Shown here: positions 62,985-64,000 of the stretch, piece by piece
Layout: every line of letters begins with the position of its first letter
How positions within the stretch are numbered: the first letter of the stretch is position 1
Assembly: GCF_902806685.2 (NCBI RefSeq)
Contig: NC_048553.1
Coordinates: 12,691,440-12,755,439 of the forward strand
Source of the DNA: Maniola hyperantus
Lineage: Eukaryota > Arthropoda > Insecta > Lepidoptera > Nymphalidae
DNA length: 64,000 nt
Direction: 5' to 3'
Translations under genes and position numbers: made by a program
Notes under the pieces: generated by a model
What the model saw: only the letters and a program-made list of their open reading frames with translations
Database searches by the model: none
Told to the model about the DNA's origin: nothing

Positions 62985-63786
62985 CCAATACAATACAAAA
63001 CTTGTCAATACAGCTTCGAAAGAAACACGTAACCGCATTGAACCATAAACAGTGTTACAAATGCCCCACAACTTTTCCTCGGGGTGTATAAAAATAGCTA
63101 TTTAAGACGCAGAAAGTAATTTACTCTATGAGACTCGAAGCTCTGCGGTTGGAGCAGTAATGAAACCAATTTCACGCCATTCCGACATCATGGTGCATTT
63201 TACGTCTGCTGTGAGAATTTTCTTCTACCTCAAAGTGTCATGACTTGAGAAATATACCTGTGGTGACGTACCCCTTCCACGGCTATGGTAAAAAACTTAT
63301 CTCATGAGAGAGAGAGAGAGTGAGATTAGGGTTACTCGATAGAAAAAGAGGCGTTTGTTAAATTTAGGACGCAGAGTTACGCGAGCGGAGCATTGTACTG
63401 CATTGACAAGATGTTAGTTATTTAAATATGTTTAAACCTTAAACAGTGTTACAAATGCCCCACAACTTTTCCTCGGGGTGTATAAAAAGCTATTTAAGAG
63501 GCAGAAAGTAATTTACTCCATGAGACTCGAAGCTCTGCGGTTAAAGCAGTAATGAAACCAATTTCACGCCGTACCGACATCATGGTGCATTTTACGTCTG
63601 CCGTGAGGTTTCTGTTCGACTTTAATTACTGACAGTTTCGCGCCTTGGAACTAGGCAGCTTTCTAATGCACGTTCGCTCTAATTAAAAGGAATCTGTTTA
63701 TTTTCCTTGCGATGAGTGAAGTGAACAGTTTTCAGTTGCAGGGAAATTTTGAATAATGGAGTGAATTTCGAGAATCACTTTGTTTT

Positions 63787-64000
63787 TAGGGTTCCGTACC
63801 TCAAAAGGAAAAACGGAACCCTTATAGGATCACTTTGTTGTGAGTCTGTCTGTCAAGAAACCTATAGGGTACTTCCAGTGACTTAGAATCGTGAAATTTG
63901 GCAGGTAGGTAAGTCTTATAGCACACATAATGGAAATTAAAGTACAAGTCCAAAGTACAAACAAACTTAAAATGAATGGTTAGTTAGGTTTCTTACCTTA
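63787..64000 (+). repeat. Type C lepidopteran repeat, 5' part reaching the window end
   Basis: TTAGGGTTCCGTACCTCAAA, CCCTTATAGGATCACTTTGT and a GTCTGTCTGTC run. It fades after AAGTCTTATAGCACACATAA. Confidence 0.75.

Larger units (their letters stand above)
62016..63611 (+). repeat. Three direct copies of a TATA-containing block
   Basis: CAGTGTTACAAATGCCCCRC, TTTTCCTCGGGGTGTATAAA, GGCAGAAAGTAATTTACTC and GAGACTCGAAGCTCTGCGGT occur in order near 62,081-62,203, 63,047-63,176 and 63,438-63,573. Each is followed by a TGCATTTTACRTCTGCYGTGAG-type block; in copy 1 a LINE fragment intervenes. Linkers also match (AGCGGAATAGCATTGTATTG and AGCGGAGCATTGTACTGCAT). Identity and function unknown. Confidence 0.8.

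Overview
The window is a repeat-dominated stretch of a lepidopteran (moth or butterfly) nuclear genome. The evidence is AT-rich DNA carrying dozens of copies of sequences that end ...GCGGACGAAGTCGCGRGCATMAGCTAGT. These are the Helitron-like repeats typical of Lepidoptera (Lep1-like). With them are three tRNA-derived SINE families, RTE, Jockey, R1/TRAS and RLE-type LINE remnants, one BEL/Pao gag fragment and many MITEs. There are no bacterial-style genes or operons. Host coding sequence is scarce and visible only as short candidate exons bounded by splice signals.

Layout. 0-3.3 kb: a possible exon end at the left edge, a direct duplication carrying tRNA-Phe-like SINE heads, and a BEL/Pao Gag ORF. 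3.36-9.93 kb: a giant near-perfect palindrome with two ~3.17-kb arms and a 236-bp single-copy spacer. 10-17 kb: Helitrons, a 31-bp minisatellite, an R1/TRAS-type LINE 3' end, a candidate 32-nt micro-exon (15,680-15,711) and foldback MITEs. 17-34 kb: MITEs, duplicated RTE ends, SINEs, and Helitrons interrupted by other elements, including a Jockey fragment with a clear target-site duplication. 35-47 kb: a PIF/Harbinger-like MITE with TAA duplication, a hAT MITE with an 8-bp duplication, and nested Helitrons and SINEs. 48.0-50.2 kb: the most striking object. It is a GC-rich exon with a spliced 5' leader, start codon, signal peptide and splice donor, of which a 139-bp segment is tandemly repeated 15 times. 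52.9-54.2 kb: the C-terminal part of a LINE with a CCHC knuckle and a probable restriction-like endonuclease, frameshifted near its end. 57.4-58.3 kb: a candidate two-exon small gene end on the minus strand. 59-64 kb: an RTE remnant with twin-priming structure, more foldbacks, and three direct copies of a block with a TATA-like motif.

How the parts relate. Almost everything is transposon strata, and nesting gives relative ages: LINE, MITE and SINE insertions lie inside older Helitron or MITE copies, several with readable target-site duplications. The + strand signal-peptide exon is probably the first coding exon of a secreted or membrane protein whose next exons lie beyond the window, or were not recognised here. 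No protein name can be assigned to it. Repeat boundaries are approximate to a few bases unless a terminus or target-site duplication is stated. Helitron strands run from the TC end to the CTAG end.
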